DNA of 64,000 nt, from NCBI GenBank assembly GCA_009746045.1, contig RPFO01000003.1:1755039-1819038 (forward strand). The letters run 5' to 3'. The position numbers and the translations under genes were made by a program. The notes below the pieces were generated by a model. That model did no database searches. It worked only from the letters and a program-made list of their open reading frames with translations, and was not told where the DNA came from. The first letter of the stretch is position 1; each line of letters begins with the position of its first letter. Below, in pieces: positions 22,100 to 47,628 of the stretch. Source of the DNA: Mesostigma viride. Its lineage: Eukaryota > Streptophyta > Mesostigmatophyceae > Mesostigmatales > Mesostigmataceae.

Positions 22100-22103
22100 C
22101 GGG

Positions 22104-22640
22104 TCAAGACGGGCCAACCAGGTAGACACCTCCTCCTATGGCAGGGTCCCCTTGTCCGGCCCATCGCAAACCACTGGCAAACTTGCGCGCGCCGGGCACC
22201 AGCGCGGCGCGACCCGGACCTACATATGTGACACAACTGCTTGAAGATGCAGGGCTTCTGGCACTATCCATACTCCGCGCCCGCATGATTGACAAGAAGA
22301 AATGGGCTGCCATCTGCGATAAGCACCTTCCTGAGGGGTATGCTCCTGTTTTCTCCCCACGGGCCCCGCGGCCCGTTGCTAGCCAGGGTAGAAGTCCGCA
22401 GGTGGAGGTAATTGGTCCTGAGGATAGCCGCTACACTACCGCCTCGTCTGCAATTACAGTATAGGACAGCTCGGATGAGGATTACATCCCCATCTAGTGC
22501 TTAACGGTTGGGGGATGATGCAGACGATATTTGTTTAAACTTTTGTGTAATTATTTTTCTAATGAGATTAGAATAGTACTCCGTGGCATGCCTTTGCGCA
22601 TGACACGCAAGTACTTACTTACTTACTGCACCCGCTATGC
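22104..22640 (+). mobile_element. LINE copy B, downstream half and 3' tail
   Basis: This continues LINE copy B exactly where 19748 stops, judged against uninterrupted copy A (17715-18250). It encodes the C-terminal piece VTQLLEDAGLLALSILRARM...KKWAAICDKHLPEGYAPVF and stops near 22460. The 3' UTR ends in a short ACTTACTTACTTACT tail at 22610-22627. That tail recurs in reverse at about 50.05 kb. Confidence 0.8.
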
Positions 22641-22932
22641 CGTTTGCTATGTCAAAGCTTTATTGCACCCACAGGAGATGCGCCGGATCGTTTCGACGGG
22701 TCCGATTGCTGCTGTGGCAGGCCTGTGGCATGAGGGAAGGGGGGGGTCTCTGCCCCCTGCCCGCTGTGCACACTCAGGGATTAAAAGCACTCTGGTGCTC
22801 CGTGACTCCCAAGCGGGAGCACGTGATTAATTAATTCATCAATGAAAGCCAGTCAGTGCGTTGTGCATATACAGCGACTTGTTACAGGTAAGCACTGGGA
22901 ACATAAAAGCCAATGCTCTATAAAGCCCAGGG

Positions 22933-37039
<14,107 letters not shown>

Positions 37040-39251
37040 CGTGCTGGCAGGTAGGCAGGACGCTAACAGAATATTTCAGAACCTATGAGAATTTATTATA
37101 TATATTGAAGAGCCTTTCCCCCAGCGAACCCCAAACAGCCGATCACAGAGAAGACAAGTACAGCTGCAGGATATATAGTTCTACGCGCAATTCACACAAC
37201 GCTAAGTTCAGCGCTTTGCAATTCTATATGCTTGCCATTCCTGTTTAACAGGCCAAGTCAGCATCGCCACTGTCCCCTTTCATCAACATTTTTATTTGCA
37301 TTTCGTATTAGAAGTTTCACTCGCATGGGAGGAAACTACATATCGGACATAGCTCGAATTTTTGCAGGTGTAGTTACGTATTTTACGTCCCTTGCCAGTT
37401 TATTCTTGGATACAACAGTCGCGGGCGTGCAAAGATCCAGGGCACATGTTTACGCCCATGGCCAAGTGCTGGCAGATGCCACTCACACCTAACGATTAGG
37501 TAGTCGATTACCAGTATCGACACTGTCACTGTGTGATGGCCCATGGCTGTTGCCTGCTGGGCGCTGGGCCTGGCTTTATGCGCTTGGCTGCTTGCACCTC
37601 TGCTCACCTCATCATGCCTTGGCTTCAGGCCGGCTTGGCCTGCTGGATTTCGGGGCCGGCGACCGTTCCTGGCAGCTCGATCGGGGCCTCAGCACGAGGT
37701 GCGCTCTGGAAACACGCGAAGGCGCGCGTGGAACTTGCGCACTGCCGGCATGCCCTGGCTGCATGCTCAGCGGGTTTTATGTGAAATGGGGAAACCTCGG
37801 TCACATCGCGAAAATAGCGTGACAAGGTCGGCTCCTCGGTGGAAAGCCGCATCCCTACCTGTATAACACCGATCTCGCTCATGTCTTGCCGGCTCTACTA
37901 AATTGTCATCCACAGACTTTCGTAGCTGATAACGATCCACCCAAATAGCTGCAAGGCTCCTTGCTCTTCACCGCATGCAAATGTGTCCTGGCGACCAATA
38001 GGCGCTTCGTTAGTTGGCTTTGGTCTATAGCAACTAGCAAGAGCAGCTCCGGGGATGCAATTCGATCCTATCTGGCGGTGTTTGCCCCACCGTTGGTCGC
38101 TGCCCTATTCTGGCAAGTCGACATGCGTATGACTGAGCGTAGTCGGTTCTCGCAATGCCAAAAAATCTCGCAGCATTTCGGGGGCTCATTTCAGTTGCCA
38201 ACACAATGTCAGCGCAGGCCCGAAACTGCGGGGATACCGCTGAAAAAGATCCTTCTCTTGCTTATACATTCGAGCAGCCATTAATGATCGGTTGTTGTAT
38301 ATTGCAAACAGCTATCCGCATAATGCCTGCCCGGCAGTCACCGATGCACCTTACGCATGATCACCAGTGCACGATGCCATTGTCGGCCTAGCTAGCTGTT
38401 GTGACCGGCGGGAAGTTCTGCGCCGGAATCGGCCAGCATCCTATATATCATTATTGCAGTTGAGAGGCTGGGATTGAGCAAGTTCTTTAATGCGACCATG
38501 TTGAGATACACGTCATCCTGAGAAACTTGTTAGACACGTTGCATGGATGATTTTCTATGACAACAAAGCACATTTCCAGGCCGTGCAACATTGGGATGTC
38601 ACGGCCAAGCAACCCTGCTGGCCCAGTACGTCCAGATTCCTATCACCATACCATCAGCCAATTAATGAGCATGTTGCTCCAAGGTCCGGATTCTCCCGAT
38701 TTCTGGCCTGCGCTGGTTGTCTCCTTGATGTTGCTCCAGTATGCTGAATTGACGGTCCGGGACAGGCCATGCATTGTAAACACAGGTCTTGTTCACACCA
38801 TGTGTCGATCGCGGGCCACTCAACCATGCGCATGCACAGGGCGGTCCACTGCAACCATGGGTTCGATCTTTAGTTTATAAACAAATAAAGTCGATCTCTC
38901 TTGCAGCATTGTTATTACCCGTTATATCTCTGCTTAGCTGGTAAAGAGGTTGGCAGCAGCCTACTAGAAGCCTGAGGCATGGACTGCACTGAGGCATGGA
39001 CTGAGGCAAGGACGACCTCGATCTGTCTCAAGTTGGGGGGTGCGGTCAAGGCCTCTGTCCACCATGAGCCTGTCGTTGGCCATGCGTTGTTAACTGTATG
39101 GCAGGTGTCAAACTGCTGTTTGCCTCATCAGCTGACCAGCAATTTTGCAAGCCCGTTTCCCCACTAAGATGACCGTTACGCGAGAAAAGTGCTTGGAATG
39201 GAAGGCCGTGTCATATGTCGGGCCATTTGGTGAGCCGTGCAGAACTGTTAA
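37040..39251. other. Spacer between the CCB-like gene and RSPH10B
   Basis: This holds the upstream region of RSPH10B and the downstream region of the CCB-like gene, both on the minus strand. I see no gene with good coding character. A LINE 3'-end remnant lies at about 38660-38740. The 250 bases above the RSPH10B start (37040-37330) are A/T-rich and probably include the promoter, but I could not identify a TATA box with confidence. Confidence 0.45.
38660..38740 (-). mobile_element. LINE 3'-end remnant (family 2)
   Basis: GGTCCGGATTCTCCCGATTT followed by CTGGCCTGCGCTGGTTGTCT is almost identical to 50590-50635. On the minus strand it represents the last part of the element. It is 5'-truncated. 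Confidence 0.6.
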
Positions 39252-42200
39252 CTAACTCGCCTCGCCCAATGATGCGTCCAGTTTGTCTGAGATCTCAGAT
39301 ATCCATCCCTGCAGGCAGTGTTTGGCCGTTGGGATGAGTAGCACAGCGGTGTGATGTGCATGCCCGTAATGCGTTGCAGGGAAAGGGGGGGGGGGGAAGC
39401 GGGAGGGGAGGGAGGGACAATCCAGCAAAAAAGCCATGAATTCCTGTTCAATGCAGGGCTAGGGTGCGACACATACAACTCTTGAGTATATTTATCGCCA
39501 TAGAGTCCAACAGACATGGCTCATCGGCAAAAAAAAAGGGAATCAGAAATTTTGTCTCATTGATATGAAGGAATTAGCAGGGATGGGAAGACCCATGCAT
39601 GCATTGAAATGAATAGAGAAAGCAGGCAGATACAAGGCTACTTGGCGGTGGCTAGTTCAGATTGTCTTAGTACTGATGCAACGCGTTGCACACTTAAGCA
39701 ACCTCTAGAGAAGGACAATTTTGTAAGAAGCTGCACAAATATTATAAATGGCTCAAATATTCAAGATGGCGGGCCTGCTCTTGCATGCATGTGCATCACT
39801 TACCATAACCAGGGCAGTTGGACGAGAGCCTCACCGCCAATAATATGCGCAGCCCATGGGGTGACCCACCGCTATCAAGAGATTTGCACGCAAGAATGAC
39901 CCACCACCAGGGGCGCGCGTGAATGAAGTGCACTAGTAACGCAAGGCTTGCATTACTGCTAAGCTTTCCTTGTAAGGTGAATTGTCCTGTCCTTTGACAA
40001 ACTGCTGCATTGCTGCAAAAATCCCCCCTTCCTCCCCCCCCCCCCCCCCCACCCCCGCCCGCCGCTCTTGTGTTCTGGACAGGACCTCTCAAGATACTCA
40101 GGACACTCAGGACACACACATATATGCTGACCCAGAGTACACAGGACATCGGGCCCACCTGGTCAAGTGGCGCGTGACAAACACTTAATTCATAGAACAT
40201 CGGGCCCACCTGGTCAAGTGGCGTGAACCCCCGCACCGTGTCGCTGACAGCAACGATCACCCCATCCTTGCCAATCGGTTGGACGATGATGGCCTGCACG
40301 GCTCAGTCCGCAACAGCCGTCAAAGAACCAAAAGAGCAATCATCAGACAAGCATGCACAACAACAGTCGATTCTTTAAAAAGAAAAAAAGTTCAGAAAGT
40401 TGGAATATAGTCAAGAGCAGGCACCTGGCACCCGGCCACATTACTGCCATGGGTGTGCAACACAGGGGGCAGTCCTGGCAAACCAGCAATCTGAGAGGAC
40501 ATGGCCTTCCAGGTCTTGATAATAAAGTTAACGTCTACGGCATAGTTGCAGAAATAAGCAAAAAAAATGGAAATATACCAGCTACCACGTGGCAGGTAAC
40601 AACATCGATTGGTGATGGTCAGTGTCGATAGATTGCTATTGTTGGCGCATAGCCTTACAATAATAAATAATGATGATAATAATACTAAATAATAATGATT
40701 CCGCTAACAGTAATAATCATGACCACTTCTCGTCATCGGAATCCATCAGCTCAGGCAGTGACGTGGCTGAAATGACCTAGATGCAAGCAGCCCATTTCAC
40801 TCGTCCGCATCAGACTTTGCTACCCGTTGTCAGTTGATACCCAATACTTGAGACTTCGCTACCCACCTGGGTGTTGCCGGGCACGTAGACAAACTCCACA
40901 CGGCCGGGGTACAGGATCAGGTTGGCCATGTACGTGCCTGCAAAGTCGGCACCAATGCACAATCGTGAGCCATCAGACGCCAGCATGTCAGCATGTGTCA
41001 GCATGTCAGCATGTGTCAGCATGTGTCAGCATGTCAGCTGCCAGCATCCAACGATCATGAAGTAATGCTTGGCCATGTGCGCGCCTGCCGTGCCGGCACG
41101 GGCCGGCCCTGAGACAAAACATGGGCAATGAGCCAGGGCGAAGTTGCGGAGCAGTAAGCAACCTGCCATCCTTAGTAAAGCAGTCCATATCAAAGAATGG
41201 CGCTGCCACTGAATTGGCACCATGGGGGTGGCGTGGCCACCTTCGTGCGTAACCCTTACGGCTCGCATCTCCCATCATGCAGACATGGGCGTGCGCATCT
41301 CCCATCATCAAGGCATGCGCGGGTAATTCAACAACTGATCCAGGGCTCAACACCACACACCGCGCCCATCCTGCGCACCACCACCACCACCAGCACCACA
41401 ACAACAACATCAACATGCCATCCTGCGCACCACTACCACCACCTTGACACAGCCAAGTCTGTGCACGCTCTTTTATTTCCCCGGGAGATTAAGCTGCTTG
41501 CTAGATTGCGCCCTATTCGAAGCACCCACCCCTCCCTGCCTCCTTGACGGACGCGCAGATGGGTCCCTGCATCGCCCCCGTCACGTCCATCGCCAGCTGG
41601 CGCGCATCGGCGCCGCCACCAGCGCGCGCAACCAGCCCCGCCTGCATCAGCCGCCGGTCCCTATGGAACACGAACAGGGACTTGCAGCGTGACGCTGAGG
41701 ACAGCGCGCGCCACACCCTGTGGGGGGACAGCACAGGTTGGCGGGAAATATTCATTAAACCAGTGTATTTCGAAGTCACCATCTGCCAAGGGCACGGAAT
41801 GCAGTGAGGAAGCACGTGGCACACCGGCTCATGGATTGAATGGGCACGGGCGGAGGACAGCAGGCGTGAGTGGAAGACAGCAGACATGAGAGAAATTTCT
41901 TATTCGAGTAACATATCAATAATATATAAGACATCATTAATATCATATGCTTCACTTTGTTATAAGCCACCAGGACCTGGTGCTGCATCACTCGGCACCC
42001 ACATGCGGCGACCAAATTCTGCTGACATCACCACGTTGTAGTTTTGATTCCCCCATCTCTACCCCGCAGGGGCTCAACTCTCCCTGGCATAGCCACACTG
42101 GCTCAGCACAACAGGAAAGCTGGGCCAGATTGCTTTCGGAATAGACTCCAGATAGGGCAGAGCAGTTTCGGCAGACGGGTGGGTGGCTTAGCTGACAAAG

Positions 42201-45200
42201 CGCGGTGAGGATGAAAGGAGTGATGCCATCTGAGCAATCGGATGTGAGCATTTGCATACTTTGCATTTAGATATGAGCATGACGATGATATGAGCATGGG
42301 GCGAGATATGAGCATGGGAACAACGGTTAAGAGAACCAACTGATGGGATAGCTCCTCTTACCACCGCAGCTCTTCTTGGACAACTGTAGGCAGGGTCTCA
42401 TCCACCACAAACGACTGCACGCCATCCAGCTCAACCTGCCAGGTAGAAAATGGAAAAAAAGGGGTGGGCGGTTGGGTGGTTGAGTGGTTGGGTGGTTGGG
42501 TGGTTGAGTGGTTGAGTGGTTGGGTGGTTGGTTGGTTGGTTGGGTGGGTGGGTGGGTGGTTGAGTGGTTGGTTGGTTGGTTGGTTGGTTGGTTGGTTGGT
42601 TGGTTGGTTGGTTGGTTGGTTGGTTGGTTGGTTGGTTGGTTGGTTGGTTGGTTGGTTGGTTGGTTGGTTGGTTGGTTGGTTGGTTGGTTGGTTGGTTGGT
42701 TGGTTGGTTGGTTGGTTGGTTGGTTGGTTGGTTGGTTGGTTGGTTGGTTGGTTGGTTGGTTGGTTGGTTGGTTGAGTGGTTGGTTGGGTGGGTGGTTGAG
42801 TGGTTGAGTGGTTGAGTGGTTGGGTGGTTGGGTGGTTGAGTGGTTGGGTGGTTGGTTGGTTGGTTGGTTGGGTTGGTTGGTTGGTTGGTTGGTTGGTTGG
42901 TTGGTTGGTTGGTTGGTTGGTTGGTTGGTTGGTTGGTTGGTTGGTTGGTTGGTTGGTTGGTTGGTTGGTTGGTTGGTTGGTTGGTTGGTTGGTTGGTTGG
43001 TTGGTTGGTTGGTTGGTTGGTTGGTTGGTTGGTTGGTTGGTTGGTTGGTTGGTTGGGTGGGTGGTTGGGTGGTTGGGTGGTTGGGTGGTTGGGTGGTTGG
43101 GTGGTTGGGTGGTTGGGTGGTTGGGTGGTTGGGTGGTTGGGTGGTTGAGTGGTTGAGTGGTTGGGAGGTTGGGTGGTTGAGTGGTTGGTTGGTTGGTTGG
43201 TTGGTTAGTTGGTTGGTTGGTTGGTTGGTTGGTTGGTTGGTTGGTTGGTTGGTTGGTTGGTTGGTTGGTTGGTTGGTTGGTTGGTTGGTTGGTTGGTTGG
43301 TTGGTTGGTTGGTTGGTTGGTTGGTTGGTTGGTTGGTTGGTTGGTTGGTTGGTTGGTTGGTTGGTTGGTTGGTTGGTTGGTTGGTTGGTTGGTTGGTTGG
43401 TTGGTTGGTTGGTTGGTTGGTTGGTTGGTTGGTTGGTTGGTTGGTTGGTTGGGTGGGTGGGTGGTTGGGTGGGTGGGTGGTTGGGTGGCTGGGTGGTTGG
43501 GTGGTTGGGTGGTTGGTTGGTTGGGTGGTTGGGTGGTTGGGTGGATGGAGGTGGGGATGCAGAACTGTGTTAGTGGAATCGAATAGTCCCACTAACTGTC
43601 AGAACTAGAAGGGAAGCTCCACTGCTCTAACAAAACAAATTCCCTGTCCTTGTCCCCAACACTAGTCCCCTGCGCTAATCCACTTTCCTAAGTTGTAGAA
43701 AAGAACATCGCAGACCCGACACTACAGACCCCTAAAATAAGGGCTTTCATTTTGGTATGAAGGAGTAGCTAGGCAACGCAAGCAATGAGAGAACATCAAT
43801 GCGACACATTGGCTCACTGCCCCTGCTGTCATTCACATGCTTATACTTGCTGTTATTCACATGCCTATACTTGCTGTTAATCACATGCTTACACTTGCTG
43901 TTATTCACATGCTTAGACTTGCTGTTATTCACATGCTTAGACTTGCTGTTAGTCACATGCTTAGACTTGCTGTTATTCACATTCTTAGACTTGCTGTTAT
44001 TCATATGCTTAGACTTGCTGTTAGTCACATGCTTTGACTTGCTGTTAATCACATGCTTAGACTTGCTGTTATTCACATGCTTAGACTTGCTGCTATTCAC
44101 ATGCTTAGACTTGCTGCTATTCACATGCTTAGACTTGCTGCTATTCACATAGGTGACGAGTGCCATGCAGGGCCTTACCAGCACAGCCGCCATCACGGGC
44201 CGTGCCTCATGGGTGGACACATGGGAGCACAGGCAAGGACTACAGGAGGGGAAATCACAGTGACACTGTGTTGGGGCAAGAAAACACTACCGGCTAGCAA
44301 GACAACGCCCCTGGCTGCATCGGTTGCTCGTGGGCATAATCAAGTGTCTGCTACAATAGACGGCGAACGACATCCTCTCTGGCTATCCTCGCCGCGTGGC
44401 GCGTGCCAATGGAGCCGTTCGCAAAGCATCCAGTTCACGAAAAAACAAACAGAAGAAAAACTGCACACAGTCCATGAAGGCGCATCGTCATCGTGCAAGC
44501 CCTCATCCGTGGAATCGCACAGAACCCGCACTCATGCAAGCGCCCCCCCCCCATTCCTGTGCGCAGCAACCACGCGCGCCACACCCCATCAACCAAACTT
44601 GAATAATACCAAAACTAACATTCTCGTAGAAATCTCCTATTTAAACTCCTATTTAAACGCCACACCCCATCATGAACCTTTCTGTGAGCAGCAACCTGTT
44701 TAGGGTTTAGGGTTTAGGGTTTAGGGAGAAAAACCCTTATGTGCACGCCACGCCCCATCACACACCTTCCTTCCTGTGCGCGCCACGCCCCATGCCACAC
44801 CTTCCTTCCTGTGTGCAGCGACCACGCGCGCCACGCTCCAAACTGTCTAGGGTTTAGGGTTTCGGGTTTTGATTTTAACCCTAATTTTAAACCCTAAACC
44901 CTAAATCCCAAACCCAAAACCTTTCTGCACACAGTCCATGAAGGCGCATCGTCATCGTGCAAGCCCTCATCCGTGGAATCGCACAGAACCCGCACTCATG
45001 CAAGCACCTCCCCCATTCCTGTGCGCAGAAACCACGCGCGCGCCATGCATTCCTTTGCACAGGACCAAACGTCGTATGCGGGCGCTCACCGGCACAGGGT
45101 CCCTGGGTCGGAAGCTGACCCACTGCAGCCCGGTCAGTATGAGAGTGGCCGCGGTGCCGAAGCAAAGGAGGTCCGCGCGGGATAGCGCACTGGTGGGGGG

Positions 45201-46863
45201 GGGAGGGGGGGGGGGGGGAGGGGGGGAGGGGTGTGTGTGGGAGGGTTGGATTGGGGAAGTGGGCGGTTGGGCAAAGGGGATAGGGATTGGGGGTTCAAGA
45301 GTTTGCGAGGTGGTGATGTGAATACTGCCTTTCTTATCACAAGGTGCTGCATTTCTCTGCAGGGAGCAGGGAATTAGGCACATGCATGCCTGAGCACATG
45401 CATGGGAGAGCATGGTTGTTACAGGAACAGCATGGTTGTTATGTCAGCTTGGATCCACAATTCATTACTGAATGAAACACGCGCTCCCATCCACAAGTGA
45501 GAGGAGCAGAACGGTGCACGTACAAGCACTGCCTTGATACTGGCATCCACGAAGACACCAACGAATAAGGCGCCCCTTCATTGGTTCATTCAATCAACCA
45601 TCAGGAGTGTGGCCCCACGTGTAGGATGTACGGCACTATGGCCCCATGGGAAGGATGTACGGCACTATGGCCCCATGGGTAGGATGTACGGCACTATGGC
45701 CCCATGGGTAGGATGTACGGCACTAACAATTGCCTAAGTCCAGACATACATGGGCTCCATGGTATGGCACAACTGTTTGACGCCGTCCCCAGCCCCAACA
45801 AGCACCAAATATGCAGGGGAACCCTGCAGCAGTTCCTCATGCGTTAACAAGCCGGATAAGCACGCAGTGGGAGAAGCACCAGGGAGTGGGAAACACACAG
45901 TGACCACCCTGGCCCATTAGTAGTAAGGGGTGCTCAATGCATGTGGGTGGGATACAGGGAAACTGGGTGTGCGGGTGGGTCCGTGGCACGTGCAGCTTTG
46001 TATGCCATGTACGTATGTTGGCAGATATCCCGTGAATGGTGGCTCAGGCGAAAGGAAGGGAAGGGAAGCCGCGTGACGAGTTACTTGCGGCAAAACAGCT
46101 CACTGAAAGAGACAAGACAGCTGAGTAAGAGGTAGCCTAAAAGCACGAATGACAGCTGAAGCAGAGGGTGAATGGGTGCATGTGGTTGGCGTGGGGCGAA
46201 GGATGACGGGGGAGAGCTGCAGGGTTAATGAAACACGCGTGCATGGGTGCAGGGGTGCATGGGTATGAAACATGGGTAGGCGAGCCAGCGATAAACAAGT
46301 ATTCGTCACAACAGCCATAAGTGACGTACTTGCTGGCGTCTGTAACCGCCGGCATTCCCATCGTGCCCAGAAGCGTCCGATTGGCTACAGCTGCCACCCC
46401 GCCTACGGCGCCCACGATGAGCGGAAGAGCTCGGACCAGGCTCTCGTTACGCGCGTACCAATCGGGAGCGTCCAGCTGCGTTGCGGATGACCGCACGAGG
46501 AGGTGTTAAGAGGGGGGGGGGTAGCGATTCAAATGACTAGGGTCGTTACTTCCGGTAAATGAATCCATATTGTTAATCAACCCTTAACCCTTAAGAGCTA
46601 TAGCTTAGCGTGACCTTGCAACCTACCCCCGTATCGTCTGCACATCTCACAATCGTGCTTGTGCGGGAAGCAGATTTTCTCACGGCTGTCGCGCGCATGC
46701 AGTGGCCATGCAGAAAGGCCGACTGTACCGTCCGCCTGGCATTCCCACAATTATTTTGGCTGCTGAGGAGTGCCTGGGGCGAACTATGAAGATTCCTGGA
46801 AAAGGTATCTCTCGCTTTGTGGCAAGGAATAACAGCAGATAGGGAGGAGCCAACCAATGCCAT
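39252..46863 (-). CDS. CCB2/CCB4: Plastid cytochrome b6f haem-attachment factor, CCB2/CCB4 type (DUF2930)
   Basis: Exons (minus strand): 46863-46627, 46475-46330, 45189-45090, 44205-44179, 42435-42362, 41717-41530, 40937-40867, 40293-40210, 39308-39252; about 327 residues with consistent phases. Exon 1 is Ser/Arg/Ala-rich and low in acidic residues, like a chloroplast transit peptide ([17 protein letters not shown]). Two membrane segments follow: [16 protein letters not shown] (exon 2) and [16 protein letters not shown] (exon 3). The soluble part has [32 protein letters not shown] and [20 protein letters not shown]. This plan matches the CCB2/CCB4 family, which helps attach haem ci covalently to cytochrome b6 on the stromal side of thylakoids. 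I cannot tell CCB2 from CCB4. Exon 4 (27 bases) and the exon 6 donor are tentative. Confidence 0.8.
42465..43555. repeat. (TTGG)n tract, 1.09 kb
   Basis: Almost pure TTGG tetramers with patches of TTGAG and TTGGG variants at both edges and around 42780-42850 and 43050-43190. It begins 30 bases upstream (in gene sense) of exon 5 of the CCB-like gene. All frames are open on both strands, giving Trp/Leu/Val/Gly or Pro/Thr/Asn/Gln frames up to 421 codons that are not genes. Confidence 0.97.
43835..44150. repeat. 24-bp tandem repeat, about 13 copies
   Basis: Units of CACATGCTTAGACTTGCTGT plus TATT with point variants, in CCB-like intron 4. It abuts exon 4 (ending 44179) but does not obviously copy its splice donor. 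Confidence 0.92.
44461..44580 (+). repeat. 118-bp direct repeat, left copy
   Basis: From CTGCACACAGTCCATGAAGG to CACGCGCGCC. It is nearly identical to 44925-45044; differences are a C-run length and a few point changes. It flanks the telomere-like tract. Confidence 0.92.
44701..44728 (+). repeat. Interstitial TTTAGGG tract
   Basis: Four consecutive TTTAGGG units, the plant-type telomere repeat, inside intron 3 of the CCB-like gene. A second degenerate tract at 44846-44916 has TTTAGGG units followed by the opposite strand (CCCTAAA), so the motif occurs in both orientations. Confidence 0.85.
44925..45044 (+). repeat. 118-bp direct repeat, right copy
   Basis: Second copy of the 44461-44580 sequence. 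It ends about 45 bases downstream (gene sense) of the exon 3 donor at 45090. Confidence 0.92.
45610..45726. repeat. 29-bp tandem repeat, 4 copies
   Basis: GGATGTACGGCACTATGGCC followed by CCATGGGTA, repeated four times with one variant (GGGAAGG), in CCB-like intron 2. Confidence 0.92.
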
Positions 46864-47628
46864 CGAGAATCCGTGGGAGGGAGACCGGACCAGTTGTTAT
46901 TGCAAACGAGTATGTTTTAGCGGAGTCCGCCTACAAGTTTACCCATCAACTATTTGTCAGGCAGCGTGTCATCGGAACTATTATCGCTTTAGATTTGTTT
47001 GCGGGTTTAAATAACGGCTTGAGCCTCGGGCAAAAATAAGGATATTGTCAATTAATGCAAGAGCAAACGTTGACATATTATTTTGCAGGCTTGCATGTAT
47101 TATCCGGATTTGTGCAAGTCTGGTTTTCGTACGATAGGCTAAATTCATTCTTGCGGCGACACGTGGCTTGGCAGTTGGGTGCTTGCACCGGTATCAACTA
47201 TCAACGACCTTTTGCTGCCGCATGCAACGCGTTTTACGTTCCGACTCAAGGGCCGTATTATTATGGACGTAACAACTTGCCATAGACTTGCCATGAAGGC
47301 ATTAATTATCAGGCAACTACTGTAGGCAATCGAGCGCTTTTCAAAGTTTTCATTGCAGCATCGCACTGATCATGATTCATGAGCCTCTTCAAATACAATC
47401 GTGGTGTCGGCTAGCTGCAGTGGAGCATCGAGTTGCAAGATAGCCCCCAAATACGAGCCAAAGGATTAATTGCGATTGATCGCAGCTTTAATGCGTGGCT
47501 TTCATTAATAAATAAGGGTCGGAAAGGCGCAACCTTGACCGAAAGCGTTCAGGGACCTTCACATCCACAGATAGCATGATGCCGACAGGCAACCTCCTTC
47601 GCGAGCATCACACAAATTCTGCTCTCGG
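46864..47628. promoter_or_regulatory. Shared divergent upstream region
   Basis: The CCB-like gene starts leftward at 46863 and a small gene starts rightward at 47629, so both promoters must lie in these 765 bases. The middle is A/T-rich relative to the exons. I could not assign individual elements. Confidence 0.4.

Larger units (their letters stand above)
19749..22103. mobile_element. Non-autonomous element with palindromic terminal inverted repeats
   Basis: A 2.36-kb insertion splitting LINE copy B. Its ends are inverted copies of each other over about 33 bases: a T run, then (A/G)AACGCGAT, two or more bases, CGCGTT-type sequence and GTAA. Each end is itself a near-palindrome, so each could fold into a hairpin. 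Inside is mostly A/T-rich unique sequence with no convincing ORF, so it would depend on proteins supplied elsewhere. The flanks GGGCCCTGC and GGGTCAAGA may be a decayed 9-base target duplication, which would suit a Mutator-like element, but the match is poor. Confidence 0.6.

Noticed and set aside
42327-43608. Very long open frames (up to 421 codons) on both strands
   Set aside because: They are the translation of a TTGG array, which has no stop in any frame; there is no coding bias outside the repeat.
44701-44916. A chromosome end
   Set aside because: Only a few TTTAGGG units, in both orientations, with gene exons on both sides; it is interstitial.
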